Below are positions 7,521 to 17,750 of a DNA stretch of 64,000 nucleotides, piece after piece. Position 1 is the stretch's first letter. Every line of letters starts with the position of its first letter. A program made the position numbers and the translations under genes. The notes beneath the pieces were generated by a model, which had not been told where the DNA came from, did not search any database, and saw nothing but the letters and a program-made list of their open reading frames with translations. Where the stretch lies: positions 1 to 64,000 of the forward strand of contig JAFEFS010000067.1 in NCBI GenBank assembly GCA_018240465.1, given 5' to 3'. This stretch comes from Pseudomonadota bacterium (GTDB lineage: Bacteria > Pseudomonadota > Gammaproteobacteria > Xanthomonadales > Rhodanobacteraceae).

Positions 7521-8294
7521 TCAGACCAGCGCCGCCACCATCACACGCTTGCCGTGACGCAGTTGCTCGTAACCGTCGAGCGGTACCGGCAACACGCGCG
7601 CGTCGCGGAAGCCGACCGCGCGCAACAGCCAGAGCAGGCCCTCGGTGCTCGGCGCCAGGCACACTCCGGTGACGCTGGCCTCGGGCGCGTGCGTCTCGTC
7701 GACCTCGTCGATGATGCCGAAGCAGCCCTTGAGCGGGCGCACGTATTCGTAGGATCCCCAGTCGACCATGCCGCTCATGTGCGGCACGACCTGGGTTTCG
7801 ATCACGCAGGCGCGACGCGCCAGCGAGCGCGCGGCGCGCAGCGCGCCGACCGGGTTCTCCAGATGATAAAGCAGGCCGAACATGAGCACGAGGTCGTGCA
7901 CGCCATCCGTTTCCGGAGTCAGCGCGAACACATCGCGCTGCCGCGCATGGATCGCACCCGACGCGTAGATGCCTGCCAGCAGCGCGGCGTCCTCGACGTG
8001 CTCGGCACGCGCGTCGACCGCTTCGACACGACCGAAACCGGCGCGCGCGAGCTGCAACGAAAACCAGCCTTGATGGCAGGCAATATCGATCGCGCTCAGC
8101 CCGCGGCGTTCCACGGGAAATTCGTCGGCGAGGAACGCGTCGAGCATGCTCGCGCGCGTGCGATGGATCGCATCGACGCGGCCGCCGTGCGTACTGACGA
8201 GTTCACGCCCGTCCGGCAGGGTCAGCGGATAGAACCATTGCTTTTCCAGCGCGCGCGCGTACAACGCATCGCGATCGGTGGTAACTGTAGACAT
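7521..8294 (-). CDS. Class I SAM-dependent methyltransferase
   Basis: This 257-residue protein has a Rossmann methyltransferase fold. The glycine-rich motif I is present in a variant form, AIDIACHQGWFSLQLARAG (about residues 68-86). It is followed by an acidic residue in VEAVDAR for ribose binding and LMFGLLYHLENP as motif IV. The N-terminus (QWFYPLTLPDG, then THGGRVDAIHRTRASMLD) and LYHLENP resemble the CmoB/DUF1698-type tRNA-uridine modification family. The protein is too short for CmoB (about 320 residues) and its substrate cannot be named. It is preceded by a GGAG ribosome site. A 220-base gap separates it from the Pil-Chp operon upstream on the same strand. Confidence 0.75.
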   Translation of the reverse strand: MSTVTTDRDALYARALEKQWFYPLTLPDGRELVSTHGGRVDAIHRTRASMLDAFLADEFPVERRGLSAIDIACHQGWFSLQLARAGFGRVEAVDARAEHVEDAALLAGIYASGAIHARQRDVFALTPETDGVHDLVLMFGLLYHLENPVGALRAARSLARRACVIETQVVPHMSGMVDWGSYEYVRPLKGCFGIIDEVDETHAPEASVTGVCLAPSTEGLLWLLRAVGFRDARVLPVPLDGYEQLRHGKRVMVAALV

Positions 8295-8333
8295 TGCCGC
8301 TCCGTGTGATCAAGCTGCCGTATCGACGACGAC

Positions 8334-8357
8334 GGCCCGCGATATTTTTCGCGGGCC
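8334..8357. repeat. Strong hairpin in the gap downstream of chpC
   Basis: GGCCCGCGA (8334-8342), loop TATTTT, TCGCGGGCC (8349-8357) form a perfect 9-bp stem in the 220-base gap (8295-8514) after chpC. It may slow transcription at the end of the Pil-Chp operon. Neither side has the U-tract of an intrinsic terminator, so I do not call it one. I see nothing else in this gap. Confidence 0.5.
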
Positions 8358-8514
8358 CGCAGCTCGATCCCGTGCAGGGGCACAATGATAGCAAGCGCAG
8401 GCGAAAGCCAGCGAACGAGTGGAACCGACGCGACCTCCCCGGCCCGGGCCACCACCCCGGAAACCTGTGGACAGACTATTCGCTCGTCAGTTCGATACGT
8501 TTCTTCGGAGGGCC

Positions 8515-8982
8515 CTAGACGCCGAGTGCCTGCGCGACCTTCGCCTCGATCCAGTTCAGGTCGGGAATGATTGCCTGGTCGCTGCGCACGAGTACGTGCG
8601 CACTCGTTCCTGCCGCAAGCTGTTGGCCGTCGTCGGTGCGCACGAGCAGTTCGGGCGTGATCGTGGTCAGGCGCGGCAAGCCTTGCGAGATCAGGCCGAA
8701 ATACGGCAATTCGTCCCTGCCATCCAGCGTTTTCAGCACGGCGACGCGCGCGCGCTTGGCGTCTTCCTGGGCGGCTGTTCCGGTAAGCATCGGCAACGAG
8801 ACGAGCGGGATCGTGCGCTCGCGCCAACGCATGCTCCCCAGCAGCCAGGCCGGAGCGCCTTCGATCGCCTCGACGCCGGCCAGCGGCACGATTTCCGCGA
8901 CGATGGCGTTCGGCAGCAGCATGCGCGCGCCACCGATCGTGATCAGGACGGCATGGATTTCACGCGGCAGGGCTTCGTTCAT
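8515..8982 (-). CDS. chpC: CheW-like adaptor of the Pil-Chp system (ChpC)
   Basis: This 155-residue single-domain CheW-like protein has the small beta-barrel pattern (LPNAIVAEIVPLAGVEAIEGAPAW at the N-terminal half, VAVLKTLDGRDELPYFGLISQG in the second half). In Pseudomonas ChpC is the second, accessory CheW homologue that couples an additional receptor or modulates the ChpA kinase controlling type IV pilus motility. Here it directly follows chpA with a 19-base gap, as the last gene of the operon. The methylesterase gene chpB, which lies between chpA and chpC in Pseudomonas and Xylella, is absent. Confidence 0.8.
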   Translation of the reverse strand: MNEALPREIHAVLITIGGARMLLPNAIVAEIVPLAGVEAIEGAPAWLLGSMRWRERTIPLVSLPMLTGTAAQEDAKRARVAVLKTLDGRDELPYFGLISQGLPRLTTITPELLVRTDDGQQLAAGTSAHVLVRSDQAIIPDLNWIEAKVAQALGV

Positions 8983-9001
8983 GCGGATTGCCTCGTCCTG
9001 A

Positions 9002-12000
9002 CTACTGCGCCGTGCCGAGCAGGTCGCGGATGTTCGCGATCAGTTCGACGTCCTGGTACGGCTTGCCGAGATAGCCTTCGACGCCGATTTCCTGCGCGCG
9101 CTGGCGATGCTTGTCGCCGGTACGCGAGGTGATCATGATGATGGGCACCTGCGCCGTGCGCGAGTCGCCCTTCATGTGCTCGGCAAACTGGTAACCATCC
9201 ATGCGCGGCATTTCGATGTCGAGCACGACGAGATCGGGGATGCGGTCGGCGAGCTTCTCGATCGCATCGATGCCATCTTTGGCCGTGACCACATCCATCT
9301 CCTCGCGCTCGAGCACGCGCGAGGTCGCCTTGCGCATCGTGATCGAATCGTCGACAACCATGATCAGGCGACGACGCTGCGCACGCGCGGCGACCGGGGG
9401 CGCGGCAACCGCTATGCCCTGCGCGCGCAGGCCCGCCACGCGGCGCAGCAACGGTGCGAGATCGAGAATCATCAGCACCGAACCGTCACCCATGATCGTC
9501 GCGCCGAGAATGCCGGGCACCGAGGTGATTTGCGGGCCAACCGACTTGACCACGATCTCGCGCGAGCCGAGCACATGGTCGACGCGCACCGCGGCGTGCT
9601 GGTCGCCGCTGCGCACGATCAGCAGCGGCACGTGCGCATCGTCGGCCAGCGCCGGCGAGACTTCGCCGAGCTGCGCGGCGAGCTCGATGATCGGGAATGC
9701 TTCGCCGGCATACGTGTATTCCGGGTCCTCCGCGGCAAGGCGCGCGTCGAGCTCGCTGCGCGGGACATGCACGGCCCCCTGCACCGCGTTCATCGGGATT
9801 GCGTAGCTCGCATCGCCCAGACGCACGATGATCGCCTGGGTTACGCCCAGTGTGAACGGCAGGCGCACGGTGAATGCGGCGCCGCGGCCCGGGTTCGATT
9901 CGATCGCGAGCGAACCGCCCAGCTGCTTGATCTGGTTGGCGACCACGTCCATGCCGACGCCACGGCCGGCGAGGTGGGTGAGGCTTTCCGCGGTGGAAAA
10001 GCCGGACGCCAGGATGAAGGCATCGAGCTCGCGGTCGCCGACCCGCGCATCGGCAGCGAGCAGGCCGCGCTCGATCGCGCGACGGCGGATCGCGGCACGG
10101 TCGAGGCCGCGACCGTCGTCGCTGATGCGCAGCACGGTCTCGGTTGCTTCGCGCGCGAGCGCGATGCGCACGTTGCCCTCGACCGGCTTGCCTGCGGCGA
10201 GGCGTTCAGGGACGTCTTCGATGCCGTGCACCAGGGCATTGCGCAGCATGTGGTCGAGCGGCGCCTTCATGCGCTCGAGCAGGGTACGGTCCATTTCGCC
10301 CTGCGCGCCTTCGACGCGCAGCAGCGCTTCCTTGCCGAGCGAGGTCGCGGTTTGGCGCAATGTGCGCCGCAGCGCCGGGACGAGCGAATCGAACGGCACC
10401 ATGCGCGTACGCATGAGGCTTTCCTGCAGGTCGGCGCTGACGCGCGACTGTTGCATCAGCAGCGATTCGGACTGGCGCGTGAGCTGGTCGAATCCGACCT
10501 GGATCGCGGCAAGGTCGGACATCGACTCGGCCAGGCTGCGCGACAGCTGTTGCAACTGGCTGAAGCGGTCGAGCTCGAGCGGATCGAACGTCGACGCGTC
10601 ACCTTCACGCTGGAAACGCGAGGCCATCTGCGCCTCGGCCTCGAGCTCGAGGCGCCGCATCTGTTCGCGCAGGCGCGACACCGTCGCTTCCATTTCGACG
10701 ACGTTGGCGCGATAGCTGGCCAGCTGCTGCTCGAGGCGCGAGCGGTAGATCGCCACTTCGCTGGCGCCGTTGACCATCGCATCGAGGTGGGCCGCGCGTA
10801 CGCGAATGTATTCGCTGCCGGCGAACACCGGCTCGGCGTCCTGTGGCGGCACGTCCGCGGCCTGGGCCGCCTCGCCGCCGGCCTCGGTTTCCACGGGCGA
10901 TGCGGGCGCATCTTCGATCGCGGCCCGCGCAACGAATTTGCCGACCGCCCCGGACCCGGCCGTATCGTCGACGGTCCCGACGGCGGGCGTTTCCGGCGCT
11001 GCCGGCGAGTCGACGAAACCCGCGTGTGCATCGCCCTCGGACTCGCTGCGCGACAGCGCCTCGATGCGGGCGATCAACGCCGAAGGCATCCGCGTCGGCT
11101 GGCGCGCGGCCGCCGCCTGAACCAAGGCATGCAGGGTATCGAACCCTTGCTCGATCGCGTGCAGCATCGCGCCGTCGAACGCGCGGCCACGCTCGACCGT
11201 GTCCTCGAACAGCGATTCCATCGCATGCCCGAGATGGCCGATCGGCGCGAGCGCGGACATGTTTGCGCCGCCCTTGATCGTGTGCAGGTCGCGGCGCAAC
11301 TCGTCGAGCAACCCGGTGTCACCGGGGGCACCACGCAGGCGCGGGACCAGCGTGTCGGAGCGATCGAGGATTTCCTGCGCTTCGAGGACAAAAATGTCGA
11401 GCAGGTCTTCGTCGATGTCCGGCACCGGGTGCATTTCGCCGTCGCCCGTCACCGCCCCGCGCGCGCTCGTCGCGAGCGCGGGCGGCTCGACCGGCGCAGG
11501 CGCGTCGGCGGCATGCGTCACCGCTGCGGAGTCAGGCGGTTCGGCAAACGCAACCGGCCCGACTTGCGATTCCGTCGGCAGCTCGGCTCCGCCTACCGCC
11601 GCAAGCGGCAGTTCCGTCGCCGCAACGCTTTCGATCTCGACCTCGGCCAACGGTTGTTCCGCGGCGAGTGCCGGCGGCGCGGCGACCGGCGAACCCGCCA
11701 GCACGGCGTCGTAGGCGAGGATCGCCGAGTCGAAATCGGCGACCGGCTGGGCAGCTGCGCTTTCCATCGGCAACTCCGCCGACGCAGCAACCTCCGTCGC
11801 CGCGATGTCATGGTGCGCGGACAGGTCGAGTGGTTCGGAAACTTCGGCCGCCGTTTCGCCGGTTTCGGCAATCGTCACGATCGCCTCCCCGGACTCGGCC
11901 GTGCCTGCATGCGCATCGTCCGCCGCAACCGCAGCCTGCGGCGCCGCCTCCACGTCCGCGGGCGGCTCGAGATCGTGGACAATCGCCTCGCCCGCGTGCA

Positions 12001-15000
12001 CGCCCTCGCGCAGCGTAACGATGCGCGCCGCAAGCTGCGCGGAATCGGGCGGCTCGGTACCGCTTTCGAGCGCGACCAACGTCGACCTCACCTGCGCGGA
12101 AACGCTTTCGAGCACGGTGGCGCCATCGGCGTCGAGTGCGTGGCCGGCGTTGCGCGAACGCGCAAGCCAGCCTTCGAGCGGGGTAAGCAACTGCGCGACA
12201 TGCGGCGCCTCGACCATGGCAAAGGCGCCATTGAGCGTGTGCACTGCGCGCACGAGATCTTCGCGGATCGCGAACCCCCGACCGCGCGCGACCGCCGCGT
12301 CGACGACGGCAAGATGCGCATCGGCTTCGCTGTGCAGCACTTCGAGCAGGAGTTGATCGACCTGTGGCGCGGACGCGACCGGTTCGGTCCGGGTTTCCTC
12401 GGCGGCGGACCCGTCAGTGTCGCCGGCAGATGCGAAGGCACTCGCCTCCTGCTCCGTCGGCTCGACTGCGGTGGCGATATCAATCGGATGCCCGCGGTCG
12501 AACGAAGGCTCCGCATCGACGGAGCGCGTCGCTTCGGCAGTCCGTTCGATCTCGACGTGGTGCTCCTCCACGACCGGCGTTCCGGCCACGACCGACTGCT
12601 CGGCCTCGACCGCGGACGCAACATCGGCCGGCATCTCGGTCACTGCGATGGACTCGCCTTCAACCAATGATTCCAACTCGAAACGTACGGGAGGCTCGAT
12701 CGCGGCTTCGGTCGCAACGGGCTCCACCGCGACATTCGGCGCGATCGGCAGGATTTCGGCGGCCCGGACTTCCGGCATCGGCTCGTCGGCACTCGCCGGC
12801 GGCACGGGCATGGCCTCGGCAACCGCCGCGGCCGGCACGGACACGCTGAACTGGCTTTCGTCGATTGGCGATGTGTCGCCGGCACAGAGCCGGTCCACTG
12901 CGGCGCCGAAACCGTCCATCGTGAAGCTGGAGTGCTCATGCCGCGCGAAATCGTCGCGGTAGCGCGGCAACGCGCCGATCGCGTAGCCGACAACCTGCAA
13001 CAGCGGCGGGCTCGCCGCGATGCTGCGGTCGAGTACGCGGTTGAGCATGCTCTCGACCTTCCAGGCGAAATCACCGAGTGCGAGCGCACCGACGAGGCGG
13101 CCCGAACCCTTGAGCGTGTGAAACGAGCGACGCACGATCTTGAGGTCCTCGATTGCCTCCGGGTCCGCGCGCCAAAGCGGGAAATGCTTGCGCAGGTTCG
13201 CGATCTCGTCGTCCATCTCGTCGAGGAAGACCTGGCGCAGTTCTTCGTCCACCTCGGGCAGCGCGGCAGGCACGCTCGGCGCGGCGGCAGGCACCGCGGC
13301 CGGGGGGGATACTGCCTCGGTGACCGCGACATTCGCCGCAGCGCCGCCACCCACGAGAATTACCTCGGGCCAGACCCCGAGCGTGGCGAGATTGTCGCAC
13401 GCCATCTCGAGCACCCGATCGCGATTGCCGCGCTGCTCGCGTACGGCCTCGATGTAGTACTCGATGGCGGCTACCGCGTCGACAAATGCATCGATCTGGC
13501 CGCGCTCCGGCACCCGCCGGAAATCGAGCAATTCATGACGGACGTAGTGCACCATCGCATCGACGGGTTTGGCCGCTTCGCGCAGCCCGAGCATGTCGAG
13601 CGCACCGGCGACCTCGACGAGCAGGCGCGGCGTGGATTCGAGGTGGGCGTGATCCCACGGCGCCTCGATGAAGGCGACGATGGATTCCTTGACCTTGACG
13701 ATGTTGACCAGCGCCTCCTGCATCAGCACGTAGAGCAGGCGCACGACTTCGGTACGCGGCACTTCGCTGGCCGGCGCGGCAGCCTCGGTCTCGGCCTTGG
13801 CGCCGAGACGCCCGATATGGTCGTCGAGCGAAGCTTCGACGATGAGCAGCGCGCCGGCGATGTCGAGCAGATTGCCCTCGTTGGCCTCGACTTCGCCGTT
13901 GACAATGCGGTAGATCGCGTCGCGTTGCTCGCCCACCCGCTGGCGCGGCTGCCCCATGCCGAGCATGCCGAAGGTATCGGCAATGCCGCCGAGCGTCTCC
14001 GCCTGCGCCGCCAGGTCAGCCGGATTGCGCCGCGACGAGTGCAGGTAAACGTTCAGCGTTTCCTTGACCCGCAATAAATCTTCGCGGATACCGCCGGCAA
14101 CCGTATCGAGCAACGCGCGGTTATGCCCGGAGATCGAGCCGTGCGCATGCTCGAGTTCTTCCTGGGTCGGAAGAAGATTGTCGAGGTTGTAGAATTCGAC
14201 CACGGCACGGGCGCGCTCGCCCCGCGTGTTCGCGTGGGCCAGGTAGTAGAGGAGGTTCTTGACCAGATCCTTGGTCTGCGCGGATGCAAACGCCGCCTCG
14301 CCGTCGTCGATCAGACGCTTGATCTCCCGGTCAAGCTTGCCGAACAGCAGCTTGACCGCGACGCTCGCCTCGATCGCGCCGTCCTGCACGCCTTCGGCCA
14401 CGGCGCCGGCAATCCACCACAACCTGCGCGAGGCGTCGTTGCTGCTGCCGGAGTAGAAACTTTCGAGGATGCTCGCGATGCGTGCGAGCGGCGCCGAGGA
14501 CGCGGGTTCGCGTATCCAGCGCAGCAGCGAATGGCCGTAGTCGTTGCGCAGGCTGCGCGCGTTCGAACGCAGGATCTCGGGATGCAGCGGCTTCTCCGGC
14601 CGCGCCGGCAATTCCGCATCGATGTTGGGCGCAAACAGCACCGACTCGCTGAGCAGTCTCTCGCCGCGCGCCGCGCGCAGATCGTTGAGCAGCGGCAACA
14701 AAACGATCGGGATGTCCTTGTGGCCGCTCTGCAGGCGCTCGATGTAGTCCGGCAATTGCAGGAAGCCGCGCATCAGCACCGCATAAATGTCCTCGCGCGG
14801 CGCGATACTGCCTTCGGCGATGCCGCGCGCGACGCGCTCCATCTCCTCGGTCACGAGTGCGGCGCCGTAGAGCTCGACCATGTGCAGCGTGCCGTACGCC
14901 GTGTGCAGGCAGGCGGCGCATTCGCGCACGGCCTGCGCATCGGCCGGATTGTCGGCATAGCGCTCGAGCGCGTGGCGCGCTTCTTTCAATGTCGAATCGA

Positions 15001-15055
15001 GCTCGGGCTTGACCCAGCCGAGCGTCGTGAAATCGGTTTCCTGAGTAAGATTCAT
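9002..15055 (-). CDS. chpA: ChpA/PilL hybrid chemotaxis histidine kinase with multiple Hpt domains
   Basis: This 2017-residue protein is the central kinase for type IV pilus chemosensing. Order: an N-terminal degenerate Hpt-like/FimL-like region (LHTAYGTLHMVE near residue 50); a second Hpt-like helical region (about 300-380); Hpt with SFHTLKGSGR (about 645); Hpt with VHTLNGAF (about 940); Hpt with LHTIKGGANM (about 1257); a CheA-type dimer helix; HATPase with NALVHGIED (about 1605) and GRGVGMDVV (about 1700); a CheW-like domain; and a C-terminal receiver with VVDDS near 1899 and phospho-acceptor Asp in VLDIEMPRMDG near 1946. Linkers between Hpt domains are long and rich in Ala, Glu and Val. 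Pseudomonas ChpA is longer (about 2470 residues, more Hpt domains), so this is a shortened version. It should phosphorylate PilG. Confidence 0.95.
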   Translation of the reverse strand: MNLTQETDFTTLGWVKPELDSTLKEARHALERYADNPADAQAVRECAACLHTAYGTLHMVELYGAALVTEEMERVARGIAEGSIAPREDIYAVLMRGFLQLPDYIERLQSGHKDIPIVLLPLLNDLRAARGERLLSESVLFAPNIDAELPARPEKPLHPEILRSNARSLRNDYGHSLLRWIREPASSAPLARIASILESFYSGSSNDASRRLWWIAGAVAEGVQDGAIEASVAVKLLFGKLDREIKRLIDDGEAAFASAQTKDLVKNLLYYLAHANTRGERARAVVEFYNLDNLLPTQEELEHAHGSISGHNRALLDTVAGGIREDLLRVKETLNVYLHSSRRNPADLAAQAETLGGIADTFGMLGMGQPRQRVGEQRDAIYRIVNGEVEANEGNLLDIAGALLIVEASLDDHIGRLGAKAETEAAAPASEVPRTEVVRLLYVLMQEALVNIVKVKESIVAFIEAPWDHAHLESTPRLLVEVAGALDMLGLREAAKPVDAMVHYVRHELLDFRRVPERGQIDAFVDAVAAIEYYIEAVREQRGNRDRVLEMACDNLATLGVWPEVILVGGGAAANVAVTEAVSPPAAVPAAAPSVPAALPEVDEELRQVFLDEMDDEIANLRKHFPLWRADPEAIEDLKIVRRSFHTLKGSGRLVGALALGDFAWKVESMLNRVLDRSIAASPPLLQVVGYAIGALPRYRDDFARHEHSSFTMDGFGAAVDRLCAGDTSPIDESQFSVSVPAAAVAEAMPVPPASADEPMPEVRAAEILPIAPNVAVEPVATEAAIEPPVRFELESLVEGESIAVTEMPADVASAVEAEQSVVAGTPVVEEHHVEIERTAEATRSVDAEPSFDRGHPIDIATAVEPTEQEASAFASAGDTDGSAAEETRTEPVASAPQVDQLLLEVLHSEADAHLAVVDAAVARGRGFAIREDLVRAVHTLNGAFAMVEAPHVAQLLTPLEGWLARSRNAGHALDADGATVLESVSAQVRSTLVALESGTEPPDSAQLAARIVTLREGVHAGEAIVHDLEPPADVEAAPQAAVAADDAHAGTAESGEAIVTIAETGETAAEVSEPLDLSAHHDIAATEVAASAELPMESAAAQPVADFDSAILAYDAVLAGSPVAAPPALAAEQPLAEVEIESVAATELPLAAVGGAELPTESQVGPVAFAEPPDSAAVTHAADAPAPVEPPALATSARGAVTGDGEMHPVPDIDEDLLDIFVLEAQEILDRSDTLVPRLRGAPGDTGLLDELRRDLHTIKGGANMSALAPIGHLGHAMESLFEDTVERGRAFDGAMLHAIEQGFDTLHALVQAAAARQPTRMPSALIARIEALSRSESEGDAHAGFVDSPAAPETPAVGTVDDTAGSGAVGKFVARAAIEDAPASPVETEAGGEAAQAADVPPQDAEPVFAGSEYIRVRAAHLDAMVNGASEVAIYRSRLEQQLASYRANVVEMEATVSRLREQMRRLELEAEAQMASRFQREGDASTFDPLELDRFSQLQQLSRSLAESMSDLAAIQVGFDQLTRQSESLLMQQSRVSADLQESLMRTRMVPFDSLVPALRRTLRQTATSLGKEALLRVEGAQGEMDRTLLERMKAPLDHMLRNALVHGIEDVPERLAAGKPVEGNVRIALAREATETVLRISDDGRGLDRAAIRRRAIERGLLAADARVGDRELDAFILASGFSTAESLTHLAGRGVGMDVVANQIKQLGGSLAIESNPGRGAAFTVRLPFTLGVTQAIIVRLGDASYAIPMNAVQGAVHVPRSELDARLAAEDPEYTYAGEAFPIIELAAQLGEVSPALADDAHVPLLIVRSGDQHAAVRVDHVLGSREIVVKSVGPQITSVPGILGATIMGDGSVLMILDLAPLLRRVAGLRAQGIAVAAPPVAARAQRRRLIMVVDDSITMRKATSRVLEREEMDVVTAKDGIDAIEKLADRIPDLVVLDIEMPRMDGYQFAEHMKGDSRTAQVPIIMITSRTGDKHRQRAQEIGVEGYLGKPYQDVELIANIRDLLGTAQ

Positions 15056-15068
15056 CGGCGGCGCGCCA

Positions 15069-17105
15069 TCATTCTTCCGGCAGCTTGAAGTCGGCGACCG
15101 ATCGGCGCAGGTCGGACGAGAGTTGCGCGAGGTTGCCGATCGACTGCGCGGTATGGCTGGCGCCCGATGCGGTTTGCGCGGTGATATCGGAGATCACGTT
15201 CATCGTCGCCGACACGCTCGCCGCCTCGGCCGACTGACGCTGCGCGGTGGTCGCGATGTTCTTGATCAGCGCCGCGAGGTTGCCCGACACGGTTTCGATT
15301 TCGCCGAGCTGGGTGCCCGCCTGCTCGGCGAGCTTGGCGCCGCTGACCACCTCGCTCGTGGTCTGCTCCATCGAGGCGACTGCCTCGTTGGTATCCACCT
15401 GAATCGCGCTGACCAGGGTTTCGATACGCCGCGTCGCCGCCGACGCGCGTTCGGCGAGACGCTGCACTTCGTCCGCGACGACCGCGAAACCGCGACCGGC
15501 CTCGCCGGCCGAGGCCGCCTGGATGGCAGCGTTGAGGGCGAGGATGTTGGTCTGCTCGGAGAGATCGTTGATCAGCTCGACGATGGTGCCGATTTCCTGC
15601 GAGGACTCGCCGAGGCGCTTGATGCGCTTGGACGTGTCCTGGATCTGTTCGCGGATCGAATCCATGCCGGCGATCGTCTGGCGCACGATCGACGCACCGC
15701 GGGAGGCGATGCGCACCGAGTTCTGCGCGACATCGGCGCTGTCCGCGGAACTCGTCGATACCTCGCGCGCCTGCGAAGCGATCTCGTTCATTGCGCCCGA
15801 GGCGCTGGTGATCTGGCGCGCCTGGTGCTCGGCCGCGTCGGACAAATGCAGCGCGGTAGCCTGGGTCTCATTCGCCGCGGCGGAGACCTGCACCGAAGTC
15901 TCGTTGATCGTGGTGACGAGCGAGCGCAGCGCATCGATCGCGTAGTTGACCGCGTCGGCGATCGTGCCGGTGAAGTCTTCGGTCACCGTCGCCTTGACCG
16001 TCAGGTCGCCGTCGGCGAGCGAACCCATCTCGTCGAGCAGGCGCTGAATCGCCGCCTCGTTGCGCTTGTTCAGCTCGGCACTCGATGCCAGGCGCGCACG
16101 CTGGTCGCGGAACAGCTTCAGGGCGAGGAAAAGCACCAGCACGATCGACAGGGCTGCGGCAGCGAGACCGATCCACAGGTTCGGGAACGTGCGTTTCGTG
16201 CCGAGCGCGGAAATGTGCTCCGACAGCGGATCCGCCTTGAACAGGAGCGTCTGCGAATCGATCGACGCCTTGTCCGCGGCCTGCTTGACCGCCTGCAGCG
16301 TCGGCGCCGCCTCGAACAGCTTGGTCACCTGCGGGGCCAGGTCAATCCATTGCTTGTTGATGTCGTTGAGAATCTCCTTTGCGCTGGCGTTGTCGAGCGC
16401 ACGGATGTTGAGATCCGCATTGCCGTTGATCAGGCCGGCCAGAACCACGCCGTAGAACTGCGAATCACGTTGCAGGCCGGCCGCGGCGGACGGCGAGTCC
16501 TCACCACCCGCGACGATCGCCTGCGCGCGACGCTGCATGCGGTCGGCGTAGAGCATCTGGCGCGAGGCGATCATGACCTGGGCGCCCGCGGCGCCGCGCT
16601 CGGTGAGGATCTTCACCACCTCATCCATGCGCGAGTTGAGCACCGCGGTCTTGCGGTTGAAGTCGTCGGTGCTCGCCGCCGTACTGAGCACCTGCTCCTG
16701 GCTGTCGAGCACCTTGGACGCATCGGCCGAGAGCTGTGCCCAGGCCTGATCGAGCTCGGCGAAGTCGGCTTTCAGGCTCGCCTGCTCGGCATAGCCGCCC
16801 ATGCCGGTACGCACGTCGCCGCTCTTCAGTCGCGTGAACAAGTCGGCGATCGTGTCACGCGAATGCTTCAGGCTCGCGAATGCATCCAGGTTGCCGCCGG
16901 CTGCGTCGCCGCTCTGCCGCGAGAGCTGCTGCGACAGGACCTGGATCCGCGTAACCAGCGCGCTCGCCTGAGCGTCCTGATTCGTCTTGATCGACAGATA
17001 AATGAAGTCGACCACCGCCACGACCATGCTGACGACAAGCAAGGCCACGAGCAAACCGTTCAGCCCGCTCGCGCGCTCGGCGCTTCTACCCGCCCCTGTA
17101 CTCAT
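15069..17105 (-). CDS. pilJ: Type IV pilus methyl-accepting chemotaxis protein PilJ
   Basis: This 678-residue receptor has a first membrane helix near residues 19-41, a periplasmic PilJ-type sensory region to about 305, a second helix ([20 protein letters not shown], about 308-328), a HAMP-like linker ([19 protein letters not shown] onward), and the cytoplasmic MCP signalling hairpin. The hairpin tip is [18 protein letters not shown]..., followed by [20 protein letters not shown]. PilJ senses pilus retraction or bound surface and drives ChpA through PilI. It ends 14 bases before chpA. With no methyltransferase (pilK) or methylesterase (chpB) in this cluster, adaptation by methylation would need genes elsewhere or be absent. 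Confidence 0.95.
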   Translation of the reverse strand: MSTGAGRSAERASGLNGLLVALLVVSMVVAVVDFIYLSIKTNQDAQASALVTRIQVLSQQLSRQSGDAAGGNLDAFASLKHSRDTIADLFTRLKSGDVRTGMGGYAEQASLKADFAELDQAWAQLSADASKVLDSQEQVLSTAASTDDFNRKTAVLNSRMDEVVKILTERGAAGAQVMIASRQMLYADRMQRRAQAIVAGGEDSPSAAAGLQRDSQFYGVVLAGLINGNADLNIRALDNASAKEILNDINKQWIDLAPQVTKLFEAAPTLQAVKQAADKASIDSQTLLFKADPLSEHISALGTKRTFPNLWIGLAAAALSIVLVLFLALKLFRDQRARLASSAELNKRNEAAIQRLLDEMGSLADGDLTVKATVTEDFTGTIADAVNYAIDALRSLVTTINETSVQVSAAANETQATALHLSDAAEHQARQITSASGAMNEIASQAREVSTSSADSADVAQNSVRIASRGASIVRQTIAGMDSIREQIQDTSKRIKRLGESSQEIGTIVELINDLSEQTNILALNAAIQAASAGEAGRGFAVVADEVQRLAERASAATRRIETLVSAIQVDTNEAVASMEQTTSEVVSGAKLAEQAGTQLGEIETVSGNLAALIKNIATTAQRQSAEAASVSATMNVISDITAQTASGASHTAQSIGNLAQLSSDLRRSVADFKLPEE

Positions 17106-17173
17106 CTACCGCTACCTCGCTGTTGCCTCGCCAACCATGCGGCCGGGAACCCCCTCCGCGGACAGAAAGAAAC

Positions 17174-17719
17174 CTAGACCGCAGCCTGTGCGAACTCGTT
17201 TGCGCGAACGAGCGCCGCCATGCTGAACCGCCCCCACTGCGTGTCGCCCAGCGCATAGTGCTCGACGACGTAGCGTTCGACCGCGCCTCCGGCCGACGCC
17301 GGCGCGCCCACGCGCTGATCGGCGCTGAAATTGCGCTGGCCGACGACCTCGTCGACGAGCAAGCCCACGCTGCCGCCGCTTTGGCGCACGAGCAGCACGC
17401 GGCTCGAATCGGAAAGGCTCGTCTCCTCGCCCGCGAGGAGGCCCTTGAGATCGACCAGCGGAATCAGGTTGCCGCGCACGCTGGCGACGCCGAGCAGCCA
17501 GGCGCGTGCGCCCGGAACGCGCGTAACCACGGGAAAGGAAAGAACCTCATTGATCTCGGTCAGGCTCGAAACCAGATAATGATCGCCAATACGAAAGCCC
17601 ACACCACGCCACAGATCGGAGGCGGACGCCTGCCCAGCAGAACCGGTACCGGCGTGCGCCAGACTGCGTCGCTCGTAGCCGGCGAGGATCTCGAAAGGGG
17701 ATTTCACCGAATTGTTCAT
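17174..17719 (-). CDS. pilI: CheW-like coupling protein PilI
   Basis: This 181-residue CheW homologue links PilJ to ChpA. CheW-fold marks: VGFRIGDHYLVSSLTEINEVLSFP, then WLLGVASVRGNLIPLVDL (the conserved GxxxxRGxxxPxxDL motif of CheW proteins), then VLLVRQSGGSVGLLVDEVVGQR. The ATG at 17719 is preferred; the frame is open further upstream but those residues are not family-like. It sits between pilG (31-base gap) and pilJ (68-base gap). The usual gene between pilG and pilI in Pseudomonas, pilH, is missing. Confidence 0.9.
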   Translation of the reverse strand: MNNSVKSPFEILAGYERRSLAHAGTGSAGQASASDLWRGVGFRIGDHYLVSSLTEINEVLSFPVVTRVPGARAWLLGVASVRGNLIPLVDLKGLLAGEETSLSDSSRVLLVRQSGGSVGLLVDEVVGQRNFSADQRVGAPASAGGAVERYVVEHYALGDTQWGRFSMAALVRANEFAQAAV

Positions 17720-17750
17720 GCGCCCGTGCCGTCCTCCGAACTGCGCATGA

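Noticed and set aside
8334..8357. Hairpin after chpC as an intrinsic terminator
   Set aside because: No T-tract follows on either strand; the T residues are in the loop.
9107..12670. Very long open frame on the plus strand opposite chpA
   Set aside because: It lies entirely over the Hpt and linker region of chpA. Its product is low-complexity Arg/Gly/Asp-rich with no domain and no ribosome site. It is an antisense shadow caused by high GC and strong codon bias.
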